Source: Paludibacteraceae bacterium
GTDB taxonomy: Bacteria; Bacteroidota; Bacteroidia; Bacteroidales; Paludibacteraceae
Assembly (NCBI GenBank): GCA_016285885.1
Contig: JAEERP010000012.1
Coordinates: forward strand, 23,517 to 87,516
Reading direction: 5' to 3'
Length of the DNA: 64,000 bases
Shown: positions 9,621-19,185 of the stretch, piece by piece
Layout of the letters: each line of letters starts with the position of its first letter
Position numbering within the stretch: the stretch's first letter is position 1
Program-made: the position numbers and the translations under genes
The notes under the pieces: model-generated
Seen by the model: only the letters and a program-made list of their open reading frames with translations
What the model was told of the DNA's origin: nothing
The model's database searches: none

Positions 9621-9806
9621 ATGCAAAACGAAGAGAAAAACGCCACATGGGGCGGACGTCGGGAAGGCTCAGGAAGAAAGAAAAAAGACGATGAGCCAAA
9701 AGTGACGATCACATTCACGATCCCGCAAGGAGCGAAAGAGCGTGTAAGGGAGATTGTGCGTGCGGAAGTGGAGAGATACCGTAAAGAGAGGGATGGTGGG
9801 CAATAG
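9621..9806 (+). CDS. Small basic protein with GGRREGSGRKK motif
   Basis: 61 residues. The N-terminus contains GGRREGSGRKKK, a motif seen at the start of many short Bacteroidota DNA-associated or mobile-element proteins. It is followed by one beta-strand (PKVTITFTIP) and one charged helix (AKERVREIVRAEVERYRKER). The layout resembles a minimal ribbon-helix-helix-like protein, but only one helix is present. Function unknown; nucleic-acid binding is inference from charge and layout. It is isolated between terminators and has no mobile-element partner. Confidence 0.6.
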   Translation: MQNEEKNATWGGRREGSGRKKKDDEPKVTITFTIPQGAKERVREIVRAEVERYRKERDGGQ

Positions 9807-10098
9807 CCCGCCATCCCGATGGTCTAATCCCATCTCACATTCAACCGGTCACGGAACTTTAACCTCTGTTCTATCACATCCAATCCGGAGACCCCAATCT
9901 GTCGAACCCGCCCCGCAATATCACTTCATTCGTCAGCGCCGCTGTCAGCCCCAAATGATACTCTTTTTTTATATCTATCTGTGTGGAACCTTAGGCCTTT
10001 TGCAAACGTTGGGCGAGGATGTGCGACGCTCTGCCTCTCTATCCTATGCGTGGGTTGGATAGAGACACCGAAATGTTTTTTCTTTTTGTGTGGCGCTA
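9807..10098. other. Gene-poor stretch, nothing recognised
   Basis: About 290 nt between the 61-aa protein gene and the 3' end of the nucleotidyltransferase gene. ORFs here have arginine- and serine-rich, low-complexity translations typical of noncoding frames. I see no convincing RNA or promoter. Confidence 0.5.
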
Positions 10099-10833
10099 TT
10101 ATAGGTTCGCGAAGTGTTCTTCCGCCTCCTTTAGACTATCTAATTTGCCCACGTCTATCATCCTGAATTGATTGTCGACATGGCATCTGATATTGGCTTT
10201 CCCCGCATTCTCTATGTAGAAATCCATGATGGGAAATTTGGCTGGATAGTGCTCCATGAGCGTGAGTAACCTTGGTGACATCACTTGTATGCCAGAGAAG
10301 GCATATCTGTCATACTCTTCCGGACGGAAGTCTCGGAAGGGGGATTTCTTTTCTCCTGTCTTGATGTTGGCCCAGCCCTTCAGCAGATTCTCTTCCCCGA
10401 AGTAGAGGTAGCGGGTGGTCTCCCTTGTCTTGACGAGTAGGGTAGCGTCGCTTCCGCGCTCCTTGTGGATCTCATACAATGTCTTGAGATCAGCGTTCGA
10501 TAGGATGTCGACGTTGTGGATCAGGAAGGGCTCCCCGTCTCGGAAAAAGTGGGCAGCCTTGCGTATGCCTCCTCCGGTGTCGAGCAACATCTCCCGTTCG
10601 TCTGAGACCTCTATTCTGAGCCCGAAGTTTTTCTTCTCTTGTAGGAATGTAATGATTTTATCCGCATGGTGGTGCACGTTAATGATCTGCTCGTCAAAGC
10701 CTTGCTCTGCAAGCCTGGTGATGACGTGCTCCAGAAGCGTACGTCCTCCGACGGGAACCAATGCCTTGGGGATGGTGTCGGTTATGGGTTTTAGCCGCGT
10801 GCCCAAGCCTGCGGCGAATATCATCGCTTTCAT
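10099..10833 (-). CDS. Sugar-1-phosphate nucleotidyltransferase (MurU-like)
   Basis: 244 residues of the NTP_transferase fold. The N-terminal nucleotide-binding signature FAAGLGTRLKPITD ... PKALVPV is intact, as are LLDTGGGIRKA and the metal-site region NVDILS. The family transfers NMP to a sugar 1-phosphate; the length and LDTGGG motif resemble MurNAc-1-phosphate uridylyltransferase MurU of peptidoglycan recycling. No AmgK-type kinase is adjacent, so the substrate is uncertain. The start codon overlaps the end of ctpA by 4 nt, so it is probably the last gene of a rarA-ctpA operon. Confidence 0.8.
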   Translation of the reverse strand: MKAMIFAAGLGTRLKPITDTIPKALVPVGGRTLLEHVITRLAEQGFDEQIINVHHHADKIITFLQEKKNFGLRIEVSDEREMLLDTGGGIRKAAHFFRDGEPFLIHNVDILSNADLKTLYEIHKERGSDATLLVKTRETTRYLYFGEENLLKGWANIKTGEKKSPFRDFRPEEYDRYAFSGIQVMSPRLLTLMEHYPAKFPIMDFYIENAGKANIRCHVDNQFRMIDVGKLDSLKEAEEHFANL

Positions 10834-12509
10834 TCCTTTTCTCCTGATGCGTTCTTCTCTTCCTTGATCTCTCCGCTTAGTATCTTTTTATAACGATCTG
10901 TATCCTTCAGCAACTGGATGGCCTCGTTTTTGCAGTCGTCGAATTTGAGCGACTCGACAATCGTACCTGTTTGGTAGTAATAACGCTTGGCGATCTCTAT
11001 GCTGATGCTTCTGACGATCTCCTTTTTGAAGAGATTGAGGTCTGTGTCTATGTCATGTTTTATCTTCTTCTCCAGAGCATTGATCTCCTCCTCCGCATAT
11101 TGTGCGTAGCCCTCTTCCTTCATGGTCTCCTTGAGGGTTTTGAGGACGTTCTCGGAGAACGATTCGTAGGTGAATTCCTTGCTCTTCACAAAGGCTCTGA
11201 AATCCTCGTAATCCTTGTCTGTGAAGGTGAAGTCCTTGAGGTTGGGTATTGCTGGATGCTTCTTCTGGTATTCTGTCACGAAATCGAAGATGATATCTTT
11301 CTCGTATAGGTAATAGCCGGCGGTTGAGCTGACCGTGTCTGCTGAAAAGATGTCTGGTGCGATTCCTCCACCGTCTCTGACAGTCCTTCCGTGTAGGGTC
11401 TTGAACTCGTGGGTGAGGCTGTCTGGGATCCTCTGAGAGTATTCCTTCCCGTTCTTTTTCGAGTAGTCGATCGCTTGGATGCAACGTCCGCTAGGAATGT
11501 AGTATTTCGAGATGGTCACTTTGATGTTGCCTCCGTGAGGAAGGTCTCTCGTCGTCTGAACCAATCCCTTGCCGAATGAACGTTCGCCGATGATGACGGC
11601 TCTGTCCATGTCTTGGAGTGCGCCCGCCACGATCTCTGCGGCGGAAGCCGAGTTGCGGTTGATGAGCACTGCGATAGGTATCTCTTTGTCGATCGGGTCG
11701 CGGAGGGCCTTGTATGTCTTGTTCAGACTCGGGTTCTTCCCTTTGGTGTATACGACGGTTGATTTCCTGTCCACGAAAAGGTTGATGATGTCCACCGCCT
11801 CGTCCAATATGCCGCCAGGGTTCTCTCTCACGTCGATGATCAGTTTGCTGATTTTCTTGTTCTCTTTCAGATCGAGGAAGGCCTCTTTGAATTGGTTGGC
11901 AGCCTTCTCCGTGAAGCCGTTGATGTAGATGTATCCGATGCCCTCTTCTATCTCTGTATAGAAGGAAATGGCGGGGATGGCTATCTTTTCCCTGGTGATG
12001 ACAAACTTCTCTTTCTTGCCGTTGACGTGTTTGATGGTGACTTCCACCTGTGTCTTTGATTCGCCCCGCAGCTGTTCGCTGGCGTCGCCCACGTTGAGCC
12101 CTGCGGCTGATTTCCCGTTGATCTCCACGATCATGTCTCCTGTGCGTATACCCGCACGTTGGGCCGGCATGCCTTCGTAGACGTCGGTGATGAGTATGCC
12201 CTCCTTCTTTTGGGAGATGACACATCCCACTCCTGCGTATTCTCCTGTCGTCATCAGCTTCAGCTTGTCCATGTCCTCCTTCGGGATATAGTTGGTGTAG
12301 GGGTCTAGCGATGACAGCATCTCGTCAATGCCCTTCTTGATCGTCTTCTGAGGCTCGATGGAGTCTACGTATAGCAAGTCTAGTTCCTTGTAGACAGCGC
12401 TGAAAATATCCAAATGCTTCGCTATCTCCACATTCCTGTTCGTGGTTTCTTCCGCCCAGCTGCTTAGACTACAGCAAAAGGCGAGGAACATGATAATCCG
12501 TTGTCTCAT
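10830..12509 (-). CDS. C-terminal processing peptidase (S41 family)
   Basis: 559 residues with a signal peptide. A PDZ domain lies at about 88-165 (GVGCVI ... AGIRTGDMIVEING). It is followed by the S41 serine protease core: IIDVRENPGG near 224-233, nucleophile Ser289 in NSASAAEI, and general-base Lys314 in SFGKG. A C-terminal extension of about 180 residues is typical for Bacteroidota homologues. It acts in the periplasm on the C-termini of envelope proteins. The gene lies 12 nt after rarA and overlaps the nucleotidyltransferase gene, consistent with one operon. The catalytic Ser-Lys pair is intact. Confidence 0.93.
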   Translation of the reverse strand: MRQRIIMFLAFCCSLSSWAEETTNRNVEIAKHLDIFSAVYKELDLLYVDSIEPQKTIKKGIDEMLSSLDPYTNYIPKEDMDKLKLMTTGEYAGVGCVISQKKEGILITDVYEGMPAQRAGIRTGDMIVEINGKSAAGLNVGDASEQLRGESKTQVEVTIKHVNGKKEKFVITREKIAIPAISFYTEIEEGIGYIYINGFTEKAANQFKEAFLDLKENKKISKLIIDVRENPGGILDEAVDIINLFVDRKSTVVYTKGKNPSLNKTYKALRDPIDKEIPIAVLINRNSASAAEIVAGALQDMDRAVIIGERSFGKGLVQTTRDLPHGGNIKVTISKYYIPSGRCIQAIDYSKKNGKEYSQRIPDSLTHEFKTLHGRTVRDGGGIAPDIFSADTVSSTAGYYLYEKDIIFDFVTEYQKKHPAIPNLKDFTFTDKDYEDFRAFVKSKEFTYESFSENVLKTLKETMKEEGYAQYAEEEINALEKKIKHDIDTDLNLFKKEIVRSISIEIAKRYYYQTGTIVESLKFDDCKNEAIQLLKDTDRYKKILSGEIKEEKNASGEKE

Positions 12510-12521
12510 ATGTTTATGTTA

Positions 12522-13808
12522 TTACTTGTTATTGTAATTCTTTTTCTCTCCCCAAAGCCTCTTCATATTCTCCGCCAGCCTATTCTCCGCCGCATTCTCC
12601 TGCGGGGTCCAGAATTGGGTCCCTGATATCTTGCTCGGCAGGAACTCCTGTACCACGAAGTGATCCTTGTAGTCGTGGGAGTATTTGTACTCCTTCCCAT
12701 AGTCCAGCTCTTTCATGAGTTTCGTCGGAGCGTTCCTCAGATGTAGCGGTACGGGTTGGTTGCCGTTTTGCCGCACGAACGCTAACGCATTGTCTATGGA
12801 GAGGTAGGCTGAGTTGCTTTTGGCGCTGGTGGCGAGGTATATCGTGGTCTCCGCCAGTACGATCCTTCCCTCTGGCCACCCGATCTTATGGATGGTGTCG
12901 AAGCAGGCGTTGGCCAATAGAAGCGCGTTGGGGTTGGCGAGGCCGATGTCTTCGGCGGCGGATATGACGAGTCTTCTGGCGATGAACTTCGGGTCTTCTC
13001 CTCCGTCCACCATCCTTGCTAGCCAGTAGATGGCGGCGTCGGGGTCGCTTCCCCGAATGGATTTTATGAAGGCGGATATGATGTCGTAATGCATCTCTCC
13101 GTTCTTGTCGTATGCGTTAGGATTCTCCTGCAACCTCTCCGTGACACATTTGTTGGTGAAGTGGATCTCCTCTTCGTCCGCCTCCGCGCTGACCACTAAC
13201 TCGATGATGTTGAGCAGTTTCCTTGCGTCTCCTCCCGCAAACCGGAGCAGTGAGTCGGTCTCGTCGAAGAAGATCTTCTTGCGCTTCAATTCCTCGTCTT
13301 TCTCCACGACATGGTGGGCCAGCGTGAGCAGGTCTTCGTCTGTCTGTGGTTTGAGCACGTAGACTTGGCATCTGGAGAGGAGTGGCGTGATGACCTCGAA
13401 GGAGGGGTTCTCCGTCGTGGCGCCGATGAGCGTGATGACGCCTTGCTCCACCGCCGCTAAGAGAGAGTCTTGCTGCGCCTTGGAGAAGCGGTGGATCTCA
13501 TCGATGAACAGGATGGGGGTTTCTGTGTTGAAGAATCGGCTGTTCTTGGCTTTGTCGATCACTTCCCGCACTTCCTTGACGCCCGAACTGATGGCGCTCA
13601 GCGTGAAGAATGCACGTTCCATCTGATTGGCGATGATGCGGGCCAGCGTGGTTTTCCCCACGCCGGGAGGTCCCCAAAGGATGAAGGATGGAATGTGTTT
13701 CAACTCCATCATCCTGCGAAGCACACCATTCTCGCCGACCAAATGTTTTTGGCCGATGTAGTCGTCTAGTGTCTTCGGACGCATCCTTTCTGCCAATGGT
13801 TGAGCCAT
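12522..13808 (-). CDS. rarA: Replication-associated recombination ATPase RarA (MgsA)
   Basis: 428 residues. Walker A is GPPGVGKTT at 46-54 and Walker B is ILFIDEIH near 99-106, followed by the RarA clamp-loader-like lid and the tetramerisation domain ([13 protein letters not shown]). It acts at stalled replication forks with SSB and RecA. The N-terminal [17 protein letters not shown] is diagnostic of the family. First gene of a probable rarA-ctpA-nucleotidyltransferase operon. Confidence 0.95.
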   Translation of the reverse strand: MAQPLAERMRPKTLDDYIGQKHLVGENGVLRRMMELKHIPSFILWGPPGVGKTTLARIIANQMERAFFTLSAISSGVKEVREVIDKAKNSRFFNTETPILFIDEIHRFSKAQQDSLLAAVEQGVITLIGATTENPSFEVITPLLSRCQVYVLKPQTDEDLLTLAHHVVEKDEELKRKKIFFDETDSLLRFAGGDARKLLNIIELVVSAEADEEEIHFTNKCVTERLQENPNAYDKNGEMHYDIISAFIKSIRGSDPDAAIYWLARMVDGGEDPKFIARRLVISAAEDIGLANPNALLLANACFDTIHKIGWPEGRIVLAETTIYLATSAKSNSAYLSIDNALAFVRQNGNQPVPLHLRNAPTKLMKELDYGKEYKYSHDYKDHFVVQEFLPSKISGTQFWTPQENAAENRLAENMKRLWGEKKNYNNK

Positions 13809-13933
13809 CTTCCTTCTTCCTTGATTATCCTTGCGAAATTAATAAAAAACATGTCACGTTTTCTTCCTTTCGCAGGCTGTTCGTTGTAAATTATGTTTTT
13901 TTAATTCATTCAGCGTTTCTGCCTCCTTGGCGG

Positions 13934-14698
13934 CTATTGTTTCTCTTCGTAGCGTTTTATTTCAAAGTGCTCGCCGTCCCATTCCGCATAGGTGAAGTTG
14001 GTGATCCAATCCCCTAGGATGATGACCCGCTTATTGCCCTCTATGGTTAGGTCTAAGACGATGTGGCGGTGCCCAAACACGTAGAAGTCTATGTCGTTTG
14101 TCTGGCTGTGTTTTTTGGCGAATTGGACAAGGAATTCTTTCTCTTCTCCCAAATAGGACTCCGCCGCATTGCCTCTCTTCTTCTTCCGATTGGATTTTGA
14201 CCAAGCGCGTCCGAAAGGCATGGTGAGGTCCGGGTGTATCCATTTGTAGAGGAACTGGCAGAACTTGTTGCGGAAGAATCCTCGCATGAAGCGGAAGGAT
14301 AGGCTGGGATCGCCCAATCCGTCGCCATGGGCCACGTAGAAGTTCTTCCCCTCTAGGGTTAGTATGGTCTCCTTCGTGTAGACGGTGGCGCCGATCTCTT
14401 CCTGGAAATAACCGAACATCCATACGTCATGGTTGCCCGTGTAGAGGTAGACAGGTATGCCGTCGTCTATGAATTCCGCCATCTTCCCTATGAATCGAAC
14501 GAATCCTTTGGGTATGACGTATTTGTATTCAAACCAATAGTCGAACATGTCTCCGACAAAGTAGAGCGCCTTGCACGTCGGTTTGATGCTATCCATCCAT
14601 TGGACGATCCGTCTCTCTGCTGTGAATCGGTCTTCGTAGACCTCCAGCCCCAAGTGGGCGTCGGATGCGAAGTATATTTTTTTCTTAGATGAATCCAT
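13934..14698 (-). CDS. lpxH: UDP-2,3-diacylglucosamine pyrophosphatase
   Basis: 254 residues of the calcineurin-like phosphoesterase family. The two-metal site is visible: D13 and H15 in SDAHLG, GDMFDYW at 49-55, GNHD at 88-91, HGDG at 124-127 and GHRH at 209-212. LpxH hydrolyses UDP-2,3-diacylglucosamine to lipid X in lipid A synthesis at the inner membrane. It is the last of three closely spaced minus-strand genes (cls, the SufT-like gene, lpxH); the gap to the SufT-like gene is 7 nt. Confidence 0.93.
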   Translation of the reverse strand: MDSSKKKIYFASDAHLGLEVYEDRFTAERRIVQWMDSIKPTCKALYFVGDMFDYWFEYKYVIPKGFVRFIGKMAEFIDDGIPVYLYTGNHDVWMFGYFQEEIGATVYTKETILTLEGKNFYVAHGDGLGDPSLSFRFMRGFFRNKFCQFLYKWIHPDLTMPFGRAWSKSNRKKKRGNAAESYLGEEKEFLVQFAKKHSQTNDIDFYVFGHRHIVLDLTIEGNKRVIILGDWITNFTYAEWDGEHFEIKRYEEKQ

Positions 14699-14705
14699 TC
14701 CTTGC

Positions 14706-15020
14706 TTATAGATATCCTAATTCCAGAAGTGCCTCCTCGGACATTCTTTCCTTGGTCCATTCAGGCTCGAACACGATGTTCACATCGCATTGTTTCACTC
14801 CCTCTATGCCATTCACTTTCATCTTGATGTCCTCCACGAGGAATTCTCCCGCAGGACAGCTCGGGGCGGTGAGCGTCATTTCGATGGAGACTACGCCCTC
14901 CTCTTTTACCTCGATGTTGTAGATGAGGCCGAGATCGTATACGTTCACTGGTATCTCCGGGTCATATACGGTTTTCAAGACGGAAACTATTTTTTCCTCT
15001 AATTCTAAGAATTCGTTCAT
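14706..15020 (-). CDS. MIP18/DUF59 iron-sulfur assembly factor (SufT/PaaD-like)
   Basis: 104 residues, the usual size of single-domain DUF59 proteins. It has the family pattern VYDPEIPVNVYDLGLIY near the N-terminus and LTAPSCPAGE with the conserved Cys in the middle. Members assist maturation of Fe-S proteins. It lies between cls (18 nt) and lpxH (7 nt), so its link to those genes is cotranscription rather than a shared pathway. Confidence 0.9.
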   Translation of the reverse strand: MNEFLELEEKIVSVLKTVYDPEIPVNVYDLGLIYNIEVKEEGVVSIEMTLTAPSCPAGEFLVEDIKMKVNGIEGVKQCDVNIVFEPEWTKERMSEEALLELGYL

Positions 15021-15038
15021 GATGTTCGTTTGTTATTT

Positions 15039-16457
15039 TTATAGTAGCGGACTGAGTAGTCTTGCCAGGGACTCTTTTATCTTTTGGCTGAAACGGCGGG
15101 TTGTCCACTCTTCTTTCTTGATCTCTTCGGACGAGCGCAGGTCGTTTTCGTATATCTCCACCATCTTTTGGGCAATCTCCGCGTCATACATGATCACGCT
15201 GAGCTCGAAGTTCTGCTCGAAGCTTCTGAAGTCCATATTGGCGCTTCCTATGATGGCGATGTCGTCGGTTACTACAATCTTGCTGTGGATGAACCCTTTC
15301 TGGTACAGATACACTTTTATGCCTGCCTTTAGCATTTGGTCGAGGTAGGAGAAGGTGCTGTAGAGCGTTATCCTCGCGTCTGACTTCATCGGCAAGATGA
15401 GGCGCACGTCCACACCGCATAACGCGGCGGTCTGTAGTGCGGTGATGAGACTCTCCGGCGGCAGGAAATAGGGGGTCTCGATGTATATGCGCTCCTTGGC
15501 CTCCATGAAGGCCTTCGTGAATACCTGCATGATGCTTTCCCACGTCATGTCCGGTCCGCTGATGATGATCTGGGAGAGGCAGTTGCCTTTCTTCTCTTGG
15601 GCAGGGTAGTAGGTCACATCCTCCACCAGTTCCCTCTTCACGAAGAACCAGTCGGTGAGGAAGTTCTTCTGCAATCCGAGCACCGCACTTCCCTCGATCT
15701 TGATGTGCGTGTCCCTCCATGGTCCCCAACTTAATCCCTTCACGTATCGGTCCGCTATGTTGAACCCTCCCGTGTAGCCGACGGCACCATCTATGACGAT
15801 GATCTTACGGTGGTTTCTATAGTTCACGCGGCTGTTGATGTAGGGCAAACCCACCTCCAAGAAACTCTGCACATCGATGCCTGCGTTCCTTAACTCCTTG
15901 ATTTTCTTCTTCTTTAGTTGCCAACTGCCCACGTCGTCTATGATGACACGGACGGTGACTCCCTCTTTCGCCTTTTCCTTCAGTACCTCCATCACGGCCG
16001 AACCGATGTTGTCAGCTAGGAATATGTAATACTCCATGTGGATGTGGTGCTTGGCTTTGCGTAGGTCTTCGATGATGGAGCTGTAGAGCTCGTTCGCGTC
16101 TGTGAAGATCTCTATTTTGCTGTTTTCGTGGAGGGGTGCGTCGCTGTTCCTGTATGCCAGGGTCGCTATGCTCCTCTGCGTGTCGGACAGGTTGAGGTTG
16201 GGTAGCTCCGTCAGGTCCGAGGTGTTGTTTTTCTTGTTGATCAGAAGACTTCGCTTGGAGATCATGTGCCTCTTCCTGAATTTCCTTCCCACGAGAATGT
16301 AGAAGAGGAACCCGACTACGGGAAGGAATATCAAGACCAATATCCAAGCAATTGATTTGACAGGGTTACGATTCTCCACCAACATGAAAATGATCGTGGT
16401 GAAGATCGTATAGACATAAATTGCGAAAAGTATTATGTAGGCAATGTCCCAAATCAT
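15039..16457 (-). CDS. cls: Cardiolipin synthase
   Basis: 472 residues. Two transmembrane helices at the N-terminus (about 4-26 and 37-56) are followed by two phospholipase D-type HKD motifs: H216-K218-D223 and H391-K393-D398, the second continuing into GSANMD. It joins two phosphatidylglycerol molecules into cardiolipin at the membrane. On the minus strand a TAACTTTA element, one mismatch from TAnnTTTG, lies about 20 nt upstream of the start and may be its promoter. First gene of the cls-SufT-lpxH group. Confidence 0.94.
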   Translation of the reverse strand: MIWDIAYIILFAIYVYTIFTTIIFMLVENRNPVKSIAWILVLIFLPVVGFLFYILVGRKFRKRHMISKRSLLINKKNNTSDLTELPNLNLSDTQRSIATLAYRNSDAPLHENSKIEIFTDANELYSSIIEDLRKAKHHIHMEYYIFLADNIGSAVMEVLKEKAKEGVTVRVIIDDVGSWQLKKKKIKELRNAGIDVQSFLEVGLPYINSRVNYRNHRKIIVIDGAVGYTGGFNIADRYVKGLSWGPWRDTHIKIEGSAVLGLQKNFLTDWFFVKRELVEDVTYYPAQEKKGNCLSQIIISGPDMTWESIMQVFTKAFMEAKERIYIETPYFLPPESLITALQTAALCGVDVRLILPMKSDARITLYSTFSYLDQMLKAGIKVYLYQKGFIHSKIVVTDDIAIIGSANMDFRSFEQNFELSVIMYDAEIAQKMVEIYENDLRSSEEIKKEEWTTRRFSQKIKESLARLLSPLL

Positions 16458-16569
16458 TATTACTTCTTATTTCTTCGTAAAGTTAGGCATTTTGTTGATA
16501 ATAACATAATTTATGGGGCAAATATGTTGCGAAATGATTTCTCTTTATCATGTGAAGGCGTCGCCTCCG

Positions 16570-19170
16570 TCATGATAGTTTCTTCCCTGCTTTGATTTGG
16601 GCTAATAGATTTTCCATGTCCCGGAGGGTATATCCGCTCTCCTTGAACTTGTTGACGATGTCAATGGCCTCTTTTTGCTCCTTGGTCAGCCCTTTGAGGT
16701 CGTCCGATATCTTGATGCCTAAGAAAAAGAATATGTCGTTGTTGGCGATGTCGTAGATGTGCGATAATTGGTTCGTCTCTGCTATCTCCTGAGGTGTGCA
16801 TTTCTCCCCGCTTTTGTTGAACAACCATTTCTCTTCGAAAATGACTTTCCGGGCGGTGGTGTGTGCGATGCGCTGTCTCGTCCTTGTCTGTTTCCCTTTC
16901 TCCACGTAACTATAGTCTCCGGCGAGCGATTGTGCGAAGAGGAAGGAGGTGCTTCTCTGGATCTCCTCGCTGAGGAGGTTGAAGAATGCGGCGGAACGCT
17001 CTGCCGTGAGGTGATGGATGAAGTGGTCCCATCCGCTGATCTCCTTGTCCATGATCTCTTGGTCTCCATTGTCGTATTGGCGCAGACTGACGGGGTTGAG
17101 CTCTAACCCCAGCCTTTTCGCCTCTAGGGGCGTCCTGCGGATCGTCTCAATCGAGAGGGTTGTCGTAACGCCTATCCGCATTAGGATTTCGTAGAATGTG
17201 CTTCTCTCTTCTGGCGGGATGGCATCTATGATGGTCTGGTTCTCAAGAAAATAGCGCTCGGGATGACCTTCCCAATAGTTGTGGAGCTGTTCGGTGCGTA
17301 GGATGCATTGCTGGGCTCTTTGGAAGCATCGGTTGCCTGAGTGGTCTCTGACGGGAATGAAAGGTGTCTCTTTGAGGCGAAGGATGAAGCGTTCCCTTTC
17401 CTCTCCTTGCGGTGGCAGAGATTGGTAACACTCCGTGATGCGTCTAAGATGGCGCAGGGTCTGCTCCTCTGGTAGGAGCGTGGCTCTTCCGTTGAGGTAG
17501 ATCGGCAGGATCTGCTGCTCTATCTCTGCTTGCGGACCAGGCTCTTGTATGCCTAAGGAGGCGAGGGCTCGCCTGCATCGCTCGTCAGCCCATAGAAGTG
17601 GGTGGATGTCGGACGAGTCGTTTGTGCTCCCCGCATGTATTTGTTTCGTGGAGACTCCCTCGCCTTCGGAATAGAGTGCCCTCGCCTTGCCGTCGGCACA
17701 TAGCAGAACGGGTTGCGAACCAAGGGTGACCTTGCTTTTGGCGAGGCAGATGTAAAATTTCTTTAGCCATTCCATCCCTCGCACCTCAATGTCGGTGCAG
17801 GTAAGGGTGCCGAGCACATCGCCCATCTCTATCGTGGAGGCGATCAGTTGATTCTCTTTCAGATAATTGCTTATGAGCGATTGCCTAGCTTCTTCTTCCT
17901 TGTAGAGCGATTTGAAGCACCATTTAAGGTCTTTTTCTTTCTCGGGCAATAACTTCTCTTCCTCCCCGCAAAAGAGCTCTCGTAACGGCTTGTTTTCGGT
18001 GTGCCGCGTGTGCGTGGCGTCCACGTATAAGCCATCGTCCGTGTAGAAGAGCGCTTTCGTGCGCATCGCCTCCGTTATGGCGATGTATAGAGGGGCAAGT
18101 AAGGTGCTTCCCGCTTTTTTCAGGAACTTATTTTTTTCTAGGGGTATGATGTCGAAGATTCTATCCTTCAACTGGTTGCTTTGCGCGAGGTGGGTGAGGG
18201 CGGTGGCTACTAACGTTCCGAGCTTCTCCACCTGCTGTTGGTTCCATGCTTCGTGGTATTTTATGCTTTCCCGATTGTCTGTAAGCAGGAATGGCGCATG
18301 GATGACGAAGGGAAGGGGGGATTGTTCCTTGGTTGGAAAGAAACAGAATATGTTCTCCTCCTCTTCCAATGGTTGAGGCTCCTTCGCTTCGTTGCTTCCG
18401 AAGGCGACGGCACATCCGTCCATGTAGCGATGGTAGCGTTTGGCTGTCTGTTCTCCGCCTGTTTCGTGCGTCAGGGTGATGTAACTGTATGCGACTGATT
18501 GAATCTTCGTCTCTTTCTCTTTGACGAGCTTATAGGAGCCGTGAGCGCCCTCGTCCGTCTCCCAAATGATCTTTTTCAGATGGGACAGGAAAAAGAGAGG
18601 GGAGTGGAGTGTTTCTAATTTTTGCACTATGTCGGGATAGTCGGTCGCCGGGTGCTTCAAAGGGAAGAGGAATTGTGTCTCTCCTGCTTTCCGCTCCTGG
18701 CTCATGCGTGGGGCGGGAACCGGTACGATGAAGTCTTGTATGTCAAACGAGAAGTTGTCGTCTTCGATGTGGGGACGGTCCGTATAGCGGAAGATAGACT
18801 TGAAGCCTATGCCGAACTTGCCGATGGAGTTGCCGCTCTGCTTGTTGCTTGCCCCGATGGATGTGATGGCATTCAGGTGCCCTAATGCCTCTTTGTCATT
18901 CTCCCTGCCTGGGTCGGAGATGGAGAATTGGACGAGACCGTTGTGCGTATATTCCAGCCTGTCTTTGTGCAGCCGGATGTGGACTTCCGTCGCTTGTGCG
19001 TCGTCTGAGTTCTGTAACAGTTCGTAGAGGAAGTGGGCTTCGTCGGAGTATTTGTCCACGACGGAGTTCCAGAAACCGGCGGCTGCGGGGTCCTTCAGTT
19101 GCTTTGCCAACGTGGACCTTTTGTCGGTTAGCTGTTGGAACCAATCTTTCTCTTTTCTGTTCTTCTCCAT
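16570..19170 (-). CDS. Sacsin/Hsp90-type GHKL ATPase, large protein of unknown role
   Basis: 866 residues. The N-terminal 130 residues carry the sacsin-family variant of the GHKL ATP site: FLYELLQNSDDA (E50, N54), a HNG motif at 76-78, SIGASNK, and GKFGIGFKSIF at 117-127. The rest has no domain I can name; it ends in a predicted short helical segment (LTKEQKEAIDIVNKFKESGY). Sacsin-type ATPases occur in bacteria alone or in defence loci, often with extra C-terminal domains such as DUF3883, which I do not see here. It begins 15 nt after the LOG-family gene on the same strand, and no promoter is evident between them, so the two probably form a transcription unit. No nuclease, toxin or membrane partner is nearby. 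Confidence 0.75.
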   Translation of the reverse strand: MEKNRKEKDWFQQLTDKRSTLAKQLKDPAAAGFWNSVVDKYSDEAHFLYELLQNSDDAQATEVHIRLHKDRLEYTHNGLVQFSISDPGRENDKEALGHLNAITSIGASNKQSGNSIGKFGIGFKSIFRYTDRPHIEDDNFSFDIQDFIVPVPAPRMSQERKAGETQFLFPLKHPATDYPDIVQKLETLHSPLFFLSHLKKIIWETDEGAHGSYKLVKEKETKIQSVAYSYITLTHETGGEQTAKRYHRYMDGCAVAFGSNEAKEPQPLEEEENIFCFFPTKEQSPLPFVIHAPFLLTDNRESIKYHEAWNQQQVEKLGTLVATALTHLAQSNQLKDRIFDIIPLEKNKFLKKAGSTLLAPLYIAITEAMRTKALFYTDDGLYVDATHTRHTENKPLRELFCGEEEKLLPEKEKDLKWCFKSLYKEEEARQSLISNYLKENQLIASTIEMGDVLGTLTCTDIEVRGMEWLKKFYICLAKSKVTLGSQPVLLCADGKARALYSEGEGVSTKQIHAGSTNDSSDIHPLLWADERCRRALASLGIQEPGPQAEIEQQILPIYLNGRATLLPEEQTLRHLRRITECYQSLPPQGEERERFILRLKETPFIPVRDHSGNRCFQRAQQCILRTEQLHNYWEGHPERYFLENQTIIDAIPPEERSTFYEILMRIGVTTTLSIETIRRTPLEAKRLGLELNPVSLRQYDNGDQEIMDKEISGWDHFIHHLTAERSAAFFNLLSEEIQRSTSFLFAQSLAGDYSYVEKGKQTRTRQRIAHTTARKVIFEEKWLFNKSGEKCTPQEIAETNQLSHIYDIANNDIFFFLGIKISDDLKGLTKEQKEAIDIVNKFKESGYTLRDMENLLAQIKAGKKLS

Positions 19171-19185
19171 CGCTTTGTTGGCTTG

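Noticed and set aside
9754..10062. Plus-strand ORF of 102 aa downstream of the 61-aa gene
   Set aside because: Overlaps the 61-aa gene, has low-complexity Ser/Arg/Pro composition and no recognisable start context.
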